Source: JASLEW01 sp035544875 (GTDB taxonomy: Bacteria > Acidobacteriota > Thermoanaerobaculia > Multivoradales > UBA5704). From it: 64,000 nt of DNA. Under the pieces are notes generated by a model, which saw nothing but the letters and a program-made list of their open reading frames with translations, did not search any database and was not told where the DNA came from. The stretch spans positions 69,888-133,887 of the forward strand of contig DASZZP010000015.1 in NCBI GenBank assembly GCA_035544875.1, given 5' to 3'. This document shows positions 1-11,263 of this stretch, piece after piece. A program made the position numbers and the translations under genes. Positions within the stretch are counted from its first letter, which is position 1. Each line of letters starts with the position of its first letter.

Positions 1-30
1 GCTACGAAGGCGAGTAAAGGAGCGAGACGC

Positions 31-666
31 ATGGACAAGCGAGGGGCACGGAGGGCAGGCCGGGTGAGGACGGTCGGCATTCTGATCTTCGATGGGGTCG
101 AGGTGCTCGATTTCGCGGGGCCGTTCGAGGTCTTCTCGCGCACCCGGCTGGTCGCCGGAGCCGACTCCCGGCGCTCGGAGGAAAGCGCGCCTTTCCGGGT
201 TTTCACGGTGGCCCGCGACCGCCGTCCGGTCACCGCCACCGGCGGCCTCGTGGTCACGCCCGCCCACGGCTTCTCCGACGCGCCGCCGATCGACCTGCTG
301 GTGGTGCCGGGTGGCTTCGGGACGCGCACGATGGTCGGCGATCCGGAGGTGCTGGAGTGGATCCGGCGGGTCGCCGCCGGCGCCGAGCGCGTCACGTCGG
401 TTTGCACCGGAGCGCTGCTCCTGAGCCAGGCCGGCCTGCTTGCCGGTCGCCTCGCCACGACTCATTGGGCGGCGCTCGATCTGCTCGAGTCGATGGGCAA
501 CGGGGTCACGGTCGAGCGAGAACGGCGGGTGGTGGACGACGGGGTGGTGAGCTCGGCCGGGGTCGCCTCGGGCATCGACATGGCTTTCTACATCGTCGAA
601 ACGCTATGCGGTCGAGAGGTCGCCGACGAGACGGCCCGGTATATCGAGTACCGTCGAGAACCTTGA
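31..666 (+). CDS. DJ-1/PfpI family protein (GATase1-like)
   Basis: A 211-residue protein of the DJ-1/PfpI superfamily, closest in layout to the N-terminal domain of AraC-type regulators and to isonitrile-hydratase-like proteins, but with no helix-turn-helix behind it. The first strand and acidic position are seen in the motif ILIFDGVEVLDFAGPFEVF. The nucleophile elbow is SVCTGALLL, with the reactive cysteine at about residue 125, followed by a histidine in TTHW. The ATG at 31 is chosen because AAGGAG lies eight bases upstream. An internal GTG at 64 would remove only the basic leader. The family covers hydratases, chaperone/glyoxalase-like enzymes and proteases, so the substrate cannot be assigned. 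It is probably cytoplasmic and stands alone, with about 145 bp before lon. Confidence 0.85.
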   Translation: MDKRGARRAGRVRTVGILIFDGVEVLDFAGPFEVFSRTRLVAGADSRRSEESAPFRVFTVARDRRPVTATGGLVVTPAHGFSDAPPIDLLVVPGGFGTRTMVGDPEVLEWIRRVAAGAERVTSVCTGALLLSQAGLLAGRLATTHWAALDLLESMGNGVTVERERRVVDDGVVSSAGVASGIDMAFYIVETLCGREVADETARYIEYRREP

Positions 667-812
667 GTCTGCGCCGCTAAAATCTCCGAGACTGGCCCGG
701 AATATTGAGTCCCCGGCCGCAGGTTTTGGCGGATGTGAAAACGGTCCTTCTCCGACCGGAGCTGTCGAGCTTCCCGATCGCGGAGGCCTTCCCGAGGAGA
801 GAGGTGAGCTGA

Positions 813-3446
<2,634 letters not shown>

Positions 3447-3472
3447 GCTGGGAGTCAAACGCCCCGCGAGAT

Positions 3473-3563
3473 GGTCCCCACCGGCTGCGCCGACCCCGAG
3501 GGATGAAAGGGCGCTGCGATGCAAGGGGACGCCTCCTCCCCTGGCGCACGGATGAATTTCGTT
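3473..3563 (+). repeat. Modular repeat, short copy
   Basis: Shortest of three copies of a modular intergenic repeat. It begins with GGTCCCCACCGGC and CCCGAGGGATG, matching the start of the copy at 15374. It then jumps to GCGCTGCGATG and the terminal module AAGGGGACGCC..TCCCCTGGCGCAC..TTCGTT, which is also found at 4661 and 15700. The middle part present in the longer copies is missing. It lies between the lon stop and the hairpin at 3585. Confidence 0.7.
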
Positions 3564-3584
3564 TAGTGCGCTTCGAATGCAACC

Positions 3585-3615
3585 AGGCCCGGCGGGGAGA
3601 GCCCCTGCCGGGCCT
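3585..3615 (+). terminator. Strong GC hairpin between lon and the convergent barrel gene
   Basis: AGGCCCGGC pairs with GCCGGGCCT, and an inner GGGG/CCCC continues the stem around AGAG. It lies between two convergent genes (lon on plus, the barrel protein on minus), where a bidirectional terminator is expected. There is no long T-run on either side, so intrinsic termination would depend on the very stable stem. Confidence 0.55.
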
Positions 3616-3735
3616 GTCTGGCCTGCTATGAAAGAAGAGCCGCGGCCGGCTTGCCTGGGTCGCCGGGGACGGACCGCCACGGACGGGCCACGGAGCTGCC
3701 GAGCTCGGAATCAGGCGCCGAGAGGTTGACGCCGA

Positions 3736-4455
3736 TCAGAGATGCCAGGCAAAGCCCGCCGCGACCTCGCCGCCGGAGAGGTCGAGCTTGCCGAACCCTG
3801 CGAAGTCGCCGGAGAGGGTCGCGCTCGCCTTGGTGTAGCGGCCCTCGCCGAAGATGGCGAAGTGGCGGCTGAGCGGGACCTCGATGCCGGCCAGGAAGAA
3901 GTAGCCGAAGGCGGTGCCGCTGTCCGCCAGCGTCGAGCTGAAGACGGAGGGCGGCTGGTCGTTGAAGTTGATGAAATCGCCCGACTCGCGCAGCCGCCAG
4001 CCGTAGATGCCAATCCCGGCCCCGATGTAGGGCAGGACCGGCGCCCGCTCCCCGGCGGGGAACAGCACGTAAGCCAGCTCGCCGGCCGAGATGTCGAGCT
4101 TGGTGTCGTGCCGGATGCGGTTGTTGTTCTGATCGAGGAAGTTGCGGTACGACTGCGTGGCGTTTCCCGAGTAGAAGTGCCCGTTGATCATCAGCGCGTT
4201 GTGCTGGTCGAAGTGATAGAGAAAATCGGCGCCGCCGATAACGTTCTGGAAGTCGTTGGCGCTGCCTGTGAAGTCTCTGAACTTGTCATTCCAGTACGTC
4301 GAGCTGGCGTCGGGCCTGAAGCCGCCCAACCAGAGCCGGAACTCGCCGAAGCTGCCGTAGCTGCGCGTGTACCTGGAGCCATCCTGTGCGAAGGCCGGCG
4401 CGGCGGCCACCAGGACACCCGCAAGCCCTAAGATCGTGCGCCTTGCCAGATTCAT
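3736..4455 (-). CDS. Outer-membrane beta-barrel protein
   Basis: A 239-residue exported protein. It has a clear signal peptide (MNLARRTILGLAGVLVAA.. with cleavage near AFAQ), then alternating hydrophobic/polar strands with repeated aromatic turns and a final strand ending AGFAWHL. These are features of small eight-stranded OmpW/OmpX-like barrels. Segments such as LPYIGAGIGIYGWRL and FAIFGEGRYTKASATLSG are typical beta-hairpins of that class. Its job cannot be fixed from sequence: transport of small hydrophobic molecules, surface protection or a structural role are all possible. It is monocistronic, facing lon and with a repeat-filled gap upstream. Confidence 0.75.
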   Translation of the reverse strand: MNLARRTILGLAGVLVAAAPAFAQDGSRYTRSYGSFGEFRLWLGGFRPDASSTYWNDKFRDFTGSANDFQNVIGGADFLYHFDQHNALMINGHFYSGNATQSYRNFLDQNNNRIRHDTKLDISAGELAYVLFPAGERAPVLPYIGAGIGIYGWRLRESGDFINFNDQPPSVFSSTLADSGTAFGYFFLAGIEVPLSRHFAIFGEGRYTKASATLSGDFAGFGKLDLSGGEVAAGFAWHL

Positions 4456-4660
4456 GTCTTGTCTCCTCTAGGTGCAGCCGTTCGGAGGGAGCTTTTAGCA
4501 ACGACGATGCCAGACGCCAGGAAGGGTGCAAAGCGGGCAGGCAGCGCCCGCCGGTGACCTCCCGGGAGGACGCCGGCGGAGCCTCCACAGTCCGCGCCCT
4601 GCGCTTCCCGCGACCGCGAGGCGGAGGAATCGAGGCCCACCGGCCCCGGTCGGCCGCTAC

Positions 4661-4850
4661 AACGAACTTGGTCCGTGCGCCAGGGGAGGGGGCGTCCCCT
4701 TCCCCCCCGGAGGGGTGGGAAGGGGATCGAGGGGTTGCGGGGGGCGATCCGATCGATGCTTCGAGTAGGCCTCCACCGCCTCATCGCAGCGCCGTTTCCG
4801 ACCTGCCGGGAGTGCCGCAACAGGCGAAAGCTGTGGCATCCCTCGGGTCG
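4661..4850 (-). repeat. Modular repeat, second copy (gap 4456-4870)
   Basis: Read on the minus strand it matches the copy at 15374-15700 over CCCGAGGGATGCC, GCTTTCGCCTGTTGCGGCA, GGCAGGTCGGAAACGGCG, GGTGGAGGCCTACTCGAAGC and the end module AAGGGGACGCCCCCTCCCCT. It lacks the hairpin module present in the 15-kb copy. It fills much of the 415-bp gap between the barrel gene and the metalloprotease. I see no gene here: the short reading frame it contains (4657-4839, minus) recurs in the other copy only because the DNA is repeated. Confidence 0.8.
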
Positions 4851-4870
4851 CCTCCGGGCGCTGGGATTAA

Positions 4871-7582
4871 TCAGAACGCGCTGGTATCGCCGAGGCCGCA
4901 GAGGTTGCCGGCGGCGTTGTGATAGGTGCGGACCGCTCCGGTCGCGGTGTCGGTGATCCGGAGGTCGTAGCGGACGTCCGAGAGCGCTCCGTAGAACAAC
5001 CAGAAGCGGCCGTTGACCGGCCGCCCGTCGAGCACCTTGACCACCAGCTCGATGTTGTCCGCGCTGAAGAACCAGAACAGGCCGCTCTGATCGGTCAGCG
5101 GCACCGCGCTGCCGGCCCCCTGGACCGCGCTGGCGCCGGGCGGCGCGCTGGCCCACGTGACGTCGACCTGGAAGCGGCCCCCGAGCAGGCAGAGGGTGGC
5201 CGGGCCGGCGGCGCACGGGGCGGCGGCGGCCTCGAGGGCGGTTTCGATGGCGGTCGCCGAGGGAGAGCGAACGGAGAGAACGGGGGCCTGCGCGGCTCGA
5301 TCCGAAGCGCGGGTTGACGGGGCGCGCGACACGCGGGAGGCGGGGGAGGCGCTCGACGGGCTGGGGAGAGATCTCACATCGCCCGCCCCGCACAGGTTGC
5401 CGGCCGCATTGTGGTAGGTACTGGCCTGACCGCTCTGGGTGTCGGCGACGCTGATCCAGTACTCGACGTCGGAGAGGCCGCCATAGAAAGTCCAGAAAAA
5501 GCCGTCCACGCGGCGGCCGTCGAGCAGCTTGACGATCAGCTCGACGTTGGCCGGATCGAAGAACCAGAACATGCCGGTCTGGTCGGAGCTGGGAATCACC
5601 CTGCCGGCTCCGTGCTCGCCGGTGGCGGAGTTGCGCCACTGCACCTCGACCTGGAAGCGCCCGCCGAACAGGCAGAGCGTCTCGGCGGCGGCGGCGCACG
5701 GTCCCGGGGGAGAGCCGGTCCGCGCCGTGACGCTGGCCAGCTTGGAGAAGGGCGAAGAGCCGGTGGCGTTCCTGGCCCGCACGCGGAAGGTGTAAGGGGT
5801 ATCCGCGCCGAGGCCGGAGACCAGCAGGGTGGTGGTCGCCGCGGGCAGCGCCGCGATGCGGAGGAAGCCCGCCGCCGGCGAGCTCTGCTCGACCTCGATT
5901 CGCGTCTCGTCGGTCGAGTTGAGCTGCCAGCGGAGGAGGACCTGGCTCGCCGGCTGCGCGGCGGCGCTCAGCTCTGAGGGCGCGGCGGGCAGCGGCAGCG
6001 CGAGGGTGGCGGCGCTGGCCTCGTTCGAATAGCCCGAGAAGCCCGCCGCGTTGTGGGCGCGAACCCGGAAGGTATAGGCGGTCTGCGGCGCGAGGGAGGT
6101 CACGTCGAAGCCGGTGGAGCTTGCCGGCACGATCTGGATCTCCTGGAAGGCGCCGCCGATTCTGGCCTCGATCCGGATCTCGCTCGCGCTGCCCTGGCCG
6201 GGCGGGCCGGGCGAGCCGGGCTGCCAGGCGAGGGCAACGGCGGAGGTGGACAGCGCGCGGGCGGAGAGCGACCCCGGGGCCAGCGGCAAACCCGGACCGT
6301 TGCCCCCTGGCGGATTGCCCGGAGGAGTGCCGCCTCCGCCCTGGCCGTAGAGGCTCTGGATGCCGGCCTCGTCGTCGCCGCGGATCGAGGCGCCGCGGTC
6401 GTCGTTGTGCGCCTGCGCACGCATCAGCGCGTCGTTCTTGGCGGAGGTATCGCAGGCGCCCGAAGCCGAATCACCACAGGAGTGGCCGAGCCCCAGGGTA
6501 TGGCCCAGCTCGTGGGTGTAGATCTGCTCGCCCCGCCTGCCATCGTGGTTGAACCAGCAGCCGGCACCGTCCTGGATCACGATGGTGGCGGCGCGGATCG
6601 CCAGCGGCTCCGGGCCGCCGGCCGTGAACCACGTCCCGCCCGCCGCCAGGAGACCCGAGCCGTTGCCCGGGCTCGAGCAGGTGAAGCTGCCGGGAAGGTC
6701 GTCGTTGGGATCATCGGGCACCAGGACGTTCTGGCCGTCGAAGCGCAGGAACCCGGTGCGGTCGGCGCTGGTGCCGTCGTAGCGGTAGCGGATGTTGGTG
6801 CCGGGGTTGCCGTTCCAAGCCCCGATGGCGGTCTGGAGCTCGCCGAATCCGCCGTCGTCGAGCCCCGGCTGGCCGGTCTCGTACATGGTCCAGTGGACGT
6901 CGATGTCCTTGTCGAACTCGAACCAGCGCTGCTTCTGGTTGGAAAGGTAGGTGTACTCCAAGCGGGGGTCGGGTCCCGCGCCTTCAATCAAATAATCGGC
7001 GGCGCGCTCCCTTCCCTGTGCCCGCTCCGCCACCCAGTCTGCGAAGCGCCCGAAGTCGCGGACCTGGACCGTCCCCGGCCGCAGGCCCCCCGTCTCATCG
7101 GCGACGTCGACCTCCGAGAGATCGCTGACCGCGAGCCGGCGGCCTCCGCTCCAGCGCTCGCGGAAGGCGCCCAGCACCAAGTGCAAGGGGCGGAACGAGC
7201 CGTCCGCCGACGGCACCAGGAAGAGCAGCGCGCGCTCGCCGGGCCGGAACTCCGGCGCCCCCCAGACCTTGAGCGTGAGGCCGGAGCCCTCGCGGCCGCC
7301 GAGGACGCGCAATACCAGCGCGCCGCGCGGCGCCTGCCCCTTGAGCACCCGCTCGACGCGCAAGCGGTAGTCGGTCGTCGGCAGTCCGGATCGCGGCACC
7401 CGCTCCGCCGGCGTGGGAAGGGCGGCCGCAATGGTTGCCACCAGGGCGACCGGGGCCTGATCGGCCAACTCCCGATCGCTCGCCGCGATGACCGTGGTCG
7501 CGCCGAGAGGCAGAGAGATGAGGAGCGCCGGCCCGAGCAGCGCCAGGGTCGTGACGATCGGCGGCCAGGATCTACGCCGCAT
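4871..7582 (-). CDS. Secreted matrixin-like zinc metalloprotease with FnIII and duplicated C-terminal domain
   Basis: A 903-residue exported protease. The signal peptide follows MRRRSWPPIV, so the ATG at 7582 is preferred; an in-frame ATG at 7624 would add 14 residues. An N-terminal beta-rich domain (about 30-200) is followed by a matrixin/metzincin catalytic domain with HELGHTLGLGH (zinc ligands H357, H361, H367; catalytic E358). Two fibronectin type III domains follow, each with the (Y/F)TFRVRA(H/R)NA motif. The C-terminus carries two copies of a roughly 105-residue domain with the signature LCL..GRF.V....W, FWFF, K.LDGR..(D/N)G.FW.FYG.LS and YHNAAGNLCG. The same domain ends the ELW-repeat protein at 46122-49757. 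Likely an extracellular protease. The terminal domain could serve surface attachment or secretion, which is inference only. Confidence 0.88.
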   Translation of the reverse strand: MRRRSWPPIVTTLALLGPALLISLPLGATTVIAASDRELADQAPVALVATIAAALPTPAERVPRSGLPTTDYRLRVERVLKGQAPRGALVLRVLGGREGSGLTLKVWGAPEFRPGERALLFLVPSADGSFRPLHLVLGAFRERWSGGRRLAVSDLSEVDVADETGGLRPGTVQVRDFGRFADWVAERAQGRERAADYLIEGAGPDPRLEYTYLSNQKQRWFEFDKDIDVHWTMYETGQPGLDDGGFGELQTAIGAWNGNPGTNIRYRYDGTSADRTGFLRFDGQNVLVPDDPNDDLPGSFTCSSPGNGSGLLAAGGTWFTAGGPEPLAIRAATIVIQDGAGCWFNHDGRRGEQIYTHELGHTLGLGHSCGDSASGACDTSAKNDALMRAQAHNDDRGASIRGDDEAGIQSLYGQGGGGTPPGNPPGGNGPGLPLAPGSLSARALSTSAVALAWQPGSPGPPGQGSASEIRIEARIGGAFQEIQIVPASSTGFDVTSLAPQTAYTFRVRAHNAAGFSGYSNEASAATLALPLPAAPSELSAAAQPASQVLLRWQLNSTDETRIEVEQSSPAAGFLRIAALPAATTTLLVSGLGADTPYTFRVRARNATGSSPFSKLASVTARTGSPPGPCAAAAETLCLFGGRFQVEVQWRNSATGEHGAGRVIPSSDQTGMFWFFDPANVELIVKLLDGRRVDGFFWTFYGGLSDVEYWISVADTQSGQASTYHNAAGNLCGAGDVRSLPSPSSASPASRVSRAPSTRASDRAAQAPVLSVRSPSATAIETALEAAAAPCAAGPATLCLLGGRFQVDVTWASAPPGASAVQGAGSAVPLTDQSGLFWFFSADNIELVVKVLDGRPVNGRFWLFYGALSDVRYDLRITDTATGAVRTYHNAAGNLCGLGDTSAF

Positions 7583-7947
7583 CGTCGGCGCCTTCGGCTC
7601 CAGTGAACCGCATTCTTGCCCCATTCTTCAAAGCCGCGAAGCGAGCCCTCCGGCGCGTTCGCGGTGATGGGCCATCGACCAGGTGCGAACCGCAGCAAGA
7701 CCAGACTCAGAGTCGTATGGCTAATTGAGTATACATCAGAGGGCCGACGGGCTGAACCGACCGTCCCGAGGTGTGGCCGCGCCTCGAGCGCCGCAAGCGG
7801 AGGCGCCGGTTCGCGATGAAACCTTGCGCGCCGAGACGAGTATTCCTGAGTGCCAGCGGCAACGGCGGCAAAGACGGCAACGCGGCAACCGCGACACCGT
7901 TCATCGCGCGACCAGCGCCAGAGGCGCGAGCGCGAAAGGAGTGGCTG
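7583..7947. other. Divergent intergenic region between metalloprotease and ADOP permease
   Basis: A 365-bp region between divergent genes, so it should hold promoters for both. An AT-richer island at 7715-7745 (ATTGAGTATACATCAG) stands out against the GC-rich surroundings and is the best place for promoter or operator elements. I see no gene: the plus-strand frame running in from 7771 is only the upstream extension of the permease frame. Confidence 0.4.
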
Positions 7948-10386
7948 ATGAGGTTCCTGACGGAGGTGAGCCGCGGCGCGCGCGCGCTGCTGCGCCAGCC
8001 CTTGTGGGCGTCGTCGGTGGTCGTGCTGCTGACGCTTGGAATCGGCGCCAACATGGCGATCTTCACCGTCTTGCGAGGCGTCGTCTTGCAGCCGCCGCCG
8101 TTCCCGGCGGCCGAGCGCCTGGTGATGGTGTGGGAGACCATGGGTGACGATTCGCGGCGGCTCGCGGCGCCGGCGAATTTTCTCGATTGGCGGCGCCAGG
8201 CACGTTCCTTCGACGGCCTTGCCGCCTTCCGCTTCGGCCGCCTGAGCTGGACCGCCAGCGGGCCGCCGCAGGTGCTGGCGGCGCAGTTCGTTTCCGGCGA
8301 TCTGTTCCGGCTGCTCGGCGCGCGTCCGGCGGCGGGCCGCCTGCTCGATCGCGCCGACGAGACCGGAGACTCGCGCCTGGTCGTGATCGGCGAAGCGCTG
8401 TGGCGCCAGCGCTTCGCCGGCCGCGCCGATGCCATCGGCAAGACGATGATGCTCGACGAGGAGCCCTATCGGATCGTGGGCGTGCTGCCCGCCGGCTTCA
8501 AGTTCCTGCGCCGCAGCGAGGTCTGGACGGTGGGCCGGCGCGGCATCCCGGGCGGCTCGTCGATCGAAGGCGATGCGACGACGGTGCGCGACTCGCATTT
8601 CCTGCGCGTGCTCGGCCGGCTGCGTCCCGGAGTGAGCATCGAGTCGGCGCGGTCGGAGATGGCGGCGATCGCCCGCGCTCTGGCGGCGGCCTATCCCGAC
8701 ACCAACCACTTGCTCGGCGCCAACGTCACGACCCTGCAGGCGGTCATGGCCGGCGACACGCGGCCGACCCTGCTTGCGGTGCAGGCCGGCGCCGCCCTGC
8801 TGCTCCTGGTGGCCGGCGCCAACGTCGCGGCGCTCCTGCTGGGGCGCGCGGTGCAGCGGGCGCGCGAGGTGGCGATCCGGCAGGCACTGGGCGCCGGGCG
8901 CGCGGCGGCGCTGCGTGAAGCGTTCGCCGAGGGCGCGGTGCTCAGTCTGGCCGCGGCGGCGGCGGCGCTCGCCATGGCCTGGCTGGGAACGCGGTGGCTG
9001 GTCCGTGCCGCACCGGAAGGATTGCCGCGCCTCGAGGAGATCCACCTGAGCGCGGCGTCGCTCGCTCTCGGGGCGGCGCTGGCCGCCCTCGCGGCGGTCG
9101 TCCTTGCCATCGTCCCCCTGCTCCAGCGCCGAGCGGTGTCGCCGGCGGTGGTGCTGCGCGCCGCCGGCAGCGGCGGCGGGGGCAGCAGAGGCGCCGCCCG
9201 GTTGGGCGCCGGGCTGACCATCTTCCAGCTCGCCCTGGCGCAGGCGCTGGTCGTCGGCGCCGTCCTGCTGAGCACGAGCTTCGCGCGCCTGCGGGCTGTC
9301 GATCCGGGCGTGCGCAGCGCGGGAGTCCTGGTCGTCGATCTCAACCTCGCCGATTCGAAGAAAGCCGATCCGCAGCGCAAGAACCGGTTCTACGACGCGG
9401 TCCTGGCCCGCTTGCGGACGGTGCCGGGCGTCGGCGCGGCCGAGCTCACCCTCACCCCACCTCTCGACGGCCCGGTGAGCCGCGGATTCTGGATCGAGGG
9501 CCGGCCGCACGGCGGGCCCAACCAGGTCGACATCGTCGCCTTCCAGGAAGTCAGCGCGGGGTACTTCCAGGCGCTCGGCGTGCCGCTGCTGCGCGGACGC
9601 GCCTTCCTGGCCCTGGATACTGGCGGTCCGGGAGCGGCAATCGTCAACCAGGCGCTGGCGCGCCGCTACTTTCCCGGCGAGGAGGCGCTCGGCAAGCGCA
9701 TCGGATTCGGGCGCGAGGGCGATCCGGCCCAGCTGCGAACTATCGTCGGCGTCTGCGGCGACGTGCGCGAGAACGGTCTCGCGGAACCCGTGCCGCCGGT
9801 GATGTACGTGCCGTACCAGCAAGACTTCGAGCCGTGGAATCTCGCCTCGCTGATCGTGCGCGGCAAGGCGCCGGGCGGCGATCCCGCACTGCTTGCCGAG
9901 CCCGTGAGGAGAGCCATCCTCGAGGTCGACCCCGCACAGCCAGTCACGCGCGCCCGGACGCTGGCGGCGGCTCTCTCGGAGGAGCTCGCCCCGCGCCGCT
10001 TCAGCTTGCTGCTGGCAGCTCTCTTCGCCGGCCTGGCACTGCTGATCGCGGCGGTCGGCACCTATGGCGTCGTCGCCTTCGACGCGGCCCGCCGGCGGCG
10101 GGAGTTCGGCATCCGCCTGGCGCTGGGCGCCCAGGTGCGTCAGGTGGTTGCCGGGGTCCTCGGCGGCGGCGCCCGCCTCGGGGCGCTCGGGGTCGCCGGC
10201 GGCGTGCTGGCTGCCTGGGCCCTCGCGCGGGTGCTGCGGGGATTGCTCTATGGCACCGAGCTCACCGACCCGGCAACCCTGAGCCTGGCGGCGCTCCTCG
10301 TGCTCGCCTTCGCGGCGGCAGCCAGCCTCGTTCCCGCCCTGCGGGCGGGCGCCACCCCCCCGGCCGTCGTCCTGCGCGACGAATAA
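7948..10386 (+). CDS. ADOP-family ABC transporter permease (FtsX/MacB-like)
   Basis: An 812-residue membrane protein with the layout of the acidobacterial duplicated orphan permeases: two repeats, each a MacB-type periplasmic core domain plus FtsX helices. The first unit begins at VSRGARALLRQPLWASSVV and runs GIGANMAIFTVLRGVVLQPPP, followed by the hallmark FLDWRRQARSFDGLAAF. Helices occur near residues 20-42, 285-305, 330-352, 375-395 and 430-455, then in the second unit near 690-790. The ATG at 7948 has AAAGGAG seven bases upstream; the open frame extends further but lacks a start signal. No ATPase lies beside it, as is normal for this family. The substrate is unknown. Many relatives are linked to padR regulators, but none is present here. 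Confidence 0.9.
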   Translation: MRFLTEVSRGARALLRQPLWASSVVVLLTLGIGANMAIFTVLRGVVLQPPPFPAAERLVMVWETMGDDSRRLAAPANFLDWRRQARSFDGLAAFRFGRLSWTASGPPQVLAAQFVSGDLFRLLGARPAAGRLLDRADETGDSRLVVIGEALWRQRFAGRADAIGKTMMLDEEPYRIVGVLPAGFKFLRRSEVWTVGRRGIPGGSSIEGDATTVRDSHFLRVLGRLRPGVSIESARSEMAAIARALAAAYPDTNHLLGANVTTLQAVMAGDTRPTLLAVQAGAALLLLVAGANVAALLLGRAVQRAREVAIRQALGAGRAAALREAFAEGAVLSLAAAAAALAMAWLGTRWLVRAAPEGLPRLEEIHLSAASLALGAALAALAAVVLAIVPLLQRRAVSPAVVLRAAGSGGGGSRGAARLGAGLTIFQLALAQALVVGAVLLSTSFARLRAVDPGVRSAGVLVVDLNLADSKKADPQRKNRFYDAVLARLRTVPGVGAAELTLTPPLDGPVSRGFWIEGRPHGGPNQVDIVAFQEVSAGYFQALGVPLLRGRAFLALDTGGPGAAIVNQALARRYFPGEEALGKRIGFGREGDPAQLRTIVGVCGDVRENGLAEPVPPVMYVPYQQDFEPWNLASLIVRGKAPGGDPALLAEPVRRAILEVDPAQPVTRARTLAAALSEELAPRRFSLLLAALFAGLALLIAAVGTYGVVAFDAARRRREFGIRLALGAQVRQVVAGVLGGGARLGALGVAGGVLAAWALARVLRGLLYGTELTDPATLSLAALLVLAFAAAASLVPALRAGATPPAVVLRDE

Positions 10387-10463
10387 GCGTCGCCTGACCG
10401 ATGATCGCGGCGTTGAATCAGCGGGGCCGGTGGGAAGACGCGACGGCGAGGCCTAGGCCCGGC

Positions 10464-10870
10464 GTCAAGGTGCAGCGCTGTGCTGCGCACAAGGCGCGGA
10501 ACCTTGCCGATCATTGTCCTGCGCATGCACGGGCCGAGATGAAACGCGACTACCACCGCATCGTCTTCGCCGCCGACGGCCTTGCGGCTCGGGCGGCCTA
10601 CGACGCCTTCTTGACGAAGTGGTCGAAGCTCTGCACGGCGGTGGCGCGTTCGCTCGCCGAGTCGGGGCTCGAGCTGATCACCTTCTACGAGTTCCCCAAG
10701 TCGATGTGGAAGTCGCTGCGGACGACCAACGCCCTGGAGAACCTCAACCGCGAGCTGCGTCGGCGGACCAAGGCCCAGGCGAGCTTCTCCACCGAGGCAG
10801 CGGCGGTGACGCTCCTCTACGGGTTGGTCGCCTTCGGCCCATCGACGCTGACCGGCTGCCACAAGGCGAC
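10464..10870 (+). pseudogene. IS256-family transposase fragment
   Basis: The translated frame matches the C-terminal half of IS256 (mutator-type) transposases: VQRCAAHKARNLADHCP, then WKSLRTTNALENLNRELRRR, which carries the catalytic glutamate of the DDE triad, and a tail ending near residue motif GLVAFG..GCHKA. The N-terminal half, with both catalytic aspartates, is absent because the preceding sequence is the ADOP stop region. About three residues are missing in the usual ..GQI.LR.IDG.. stretch. No terminal repeats can be found. A dead remnant. Sequence up to 11152 (a frame with TKTRKKISDPEAGDSS) is unassigned and may be debris from another element. Confidence 0.8.
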
Positions 10871-11207
10871 CGTCCTCAAGCTCCTCGCCGAAGTCGGCGC
10901 CTGCTGCGAACGGCTGCTCGCCGACATGGTCCGGGGAGTCGCCGTCCAGAATCTGCAGGCGGCCAAGGTTTGGGCTACGTGCGCCACAGGGAGGGCACGA
11001 AGACCCGCAAGAAGATCAGTGACCCGGAAGCCGGAGATTCCTCTGCTTCCGGCAAGACCCTGGAACCCACAGAGAAGGAACAACTGCGCCTCCGTATCCA
11101 TGACATCGCCAGAACCCTAGACAGGCTCGCCTCTAAGCCGGCGACACACTAATAGTTCACTACCCGGCAGAGGGACCGTGGCCGTGCCAACTAATGGGTG
11201 TGCTACC
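10871..11207. other. Mobile-element debris and the original hicB upstream region
   Basis: No intact gene. The first 280 bp continue the IS256 remnant in two frames. The last 50 bp, up to the IS1595 left end, are the sequence that lay immediately upstream of hicB before the insertion, so any native hic promoter is now stranded here, separated from hicB by 2.9 kb. Confidence 0.4.
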
Positions 11208-11239
11208 CTAAGCACGGTAACAATGAACTTGACTCACCG
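11208..11239 (+). repeat. Left target copy and left inverted repeat of the IS1595 element
   Basis: The target copy CTAAGCAC (11208-11215) is followed by the 24-bp terminal repeat (11216-11239). The transposase ATG begins 24 bp inside the repeat, so the transposase promoter must overlap the end. Confidence 0.9.
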
Positions 11240-11263
11240 CCACTTACCTGCTAGAGTGCCTGT

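Noticed and set aside
4452..5699. 415-codon minus-strand frame overlapping the metalloprotease end
   Set aside because: Arg/Gly/Pro-rich shadow of the metalloprotease C-terminal domains in another frame.
7715..7745. PadR-type operator before the ADOP gene
   Set aside because: The AT-rich island contains GTATAC, but there is no clear extended palindrome and no padR gene nearby, so it is only noted as a likely promoter region.
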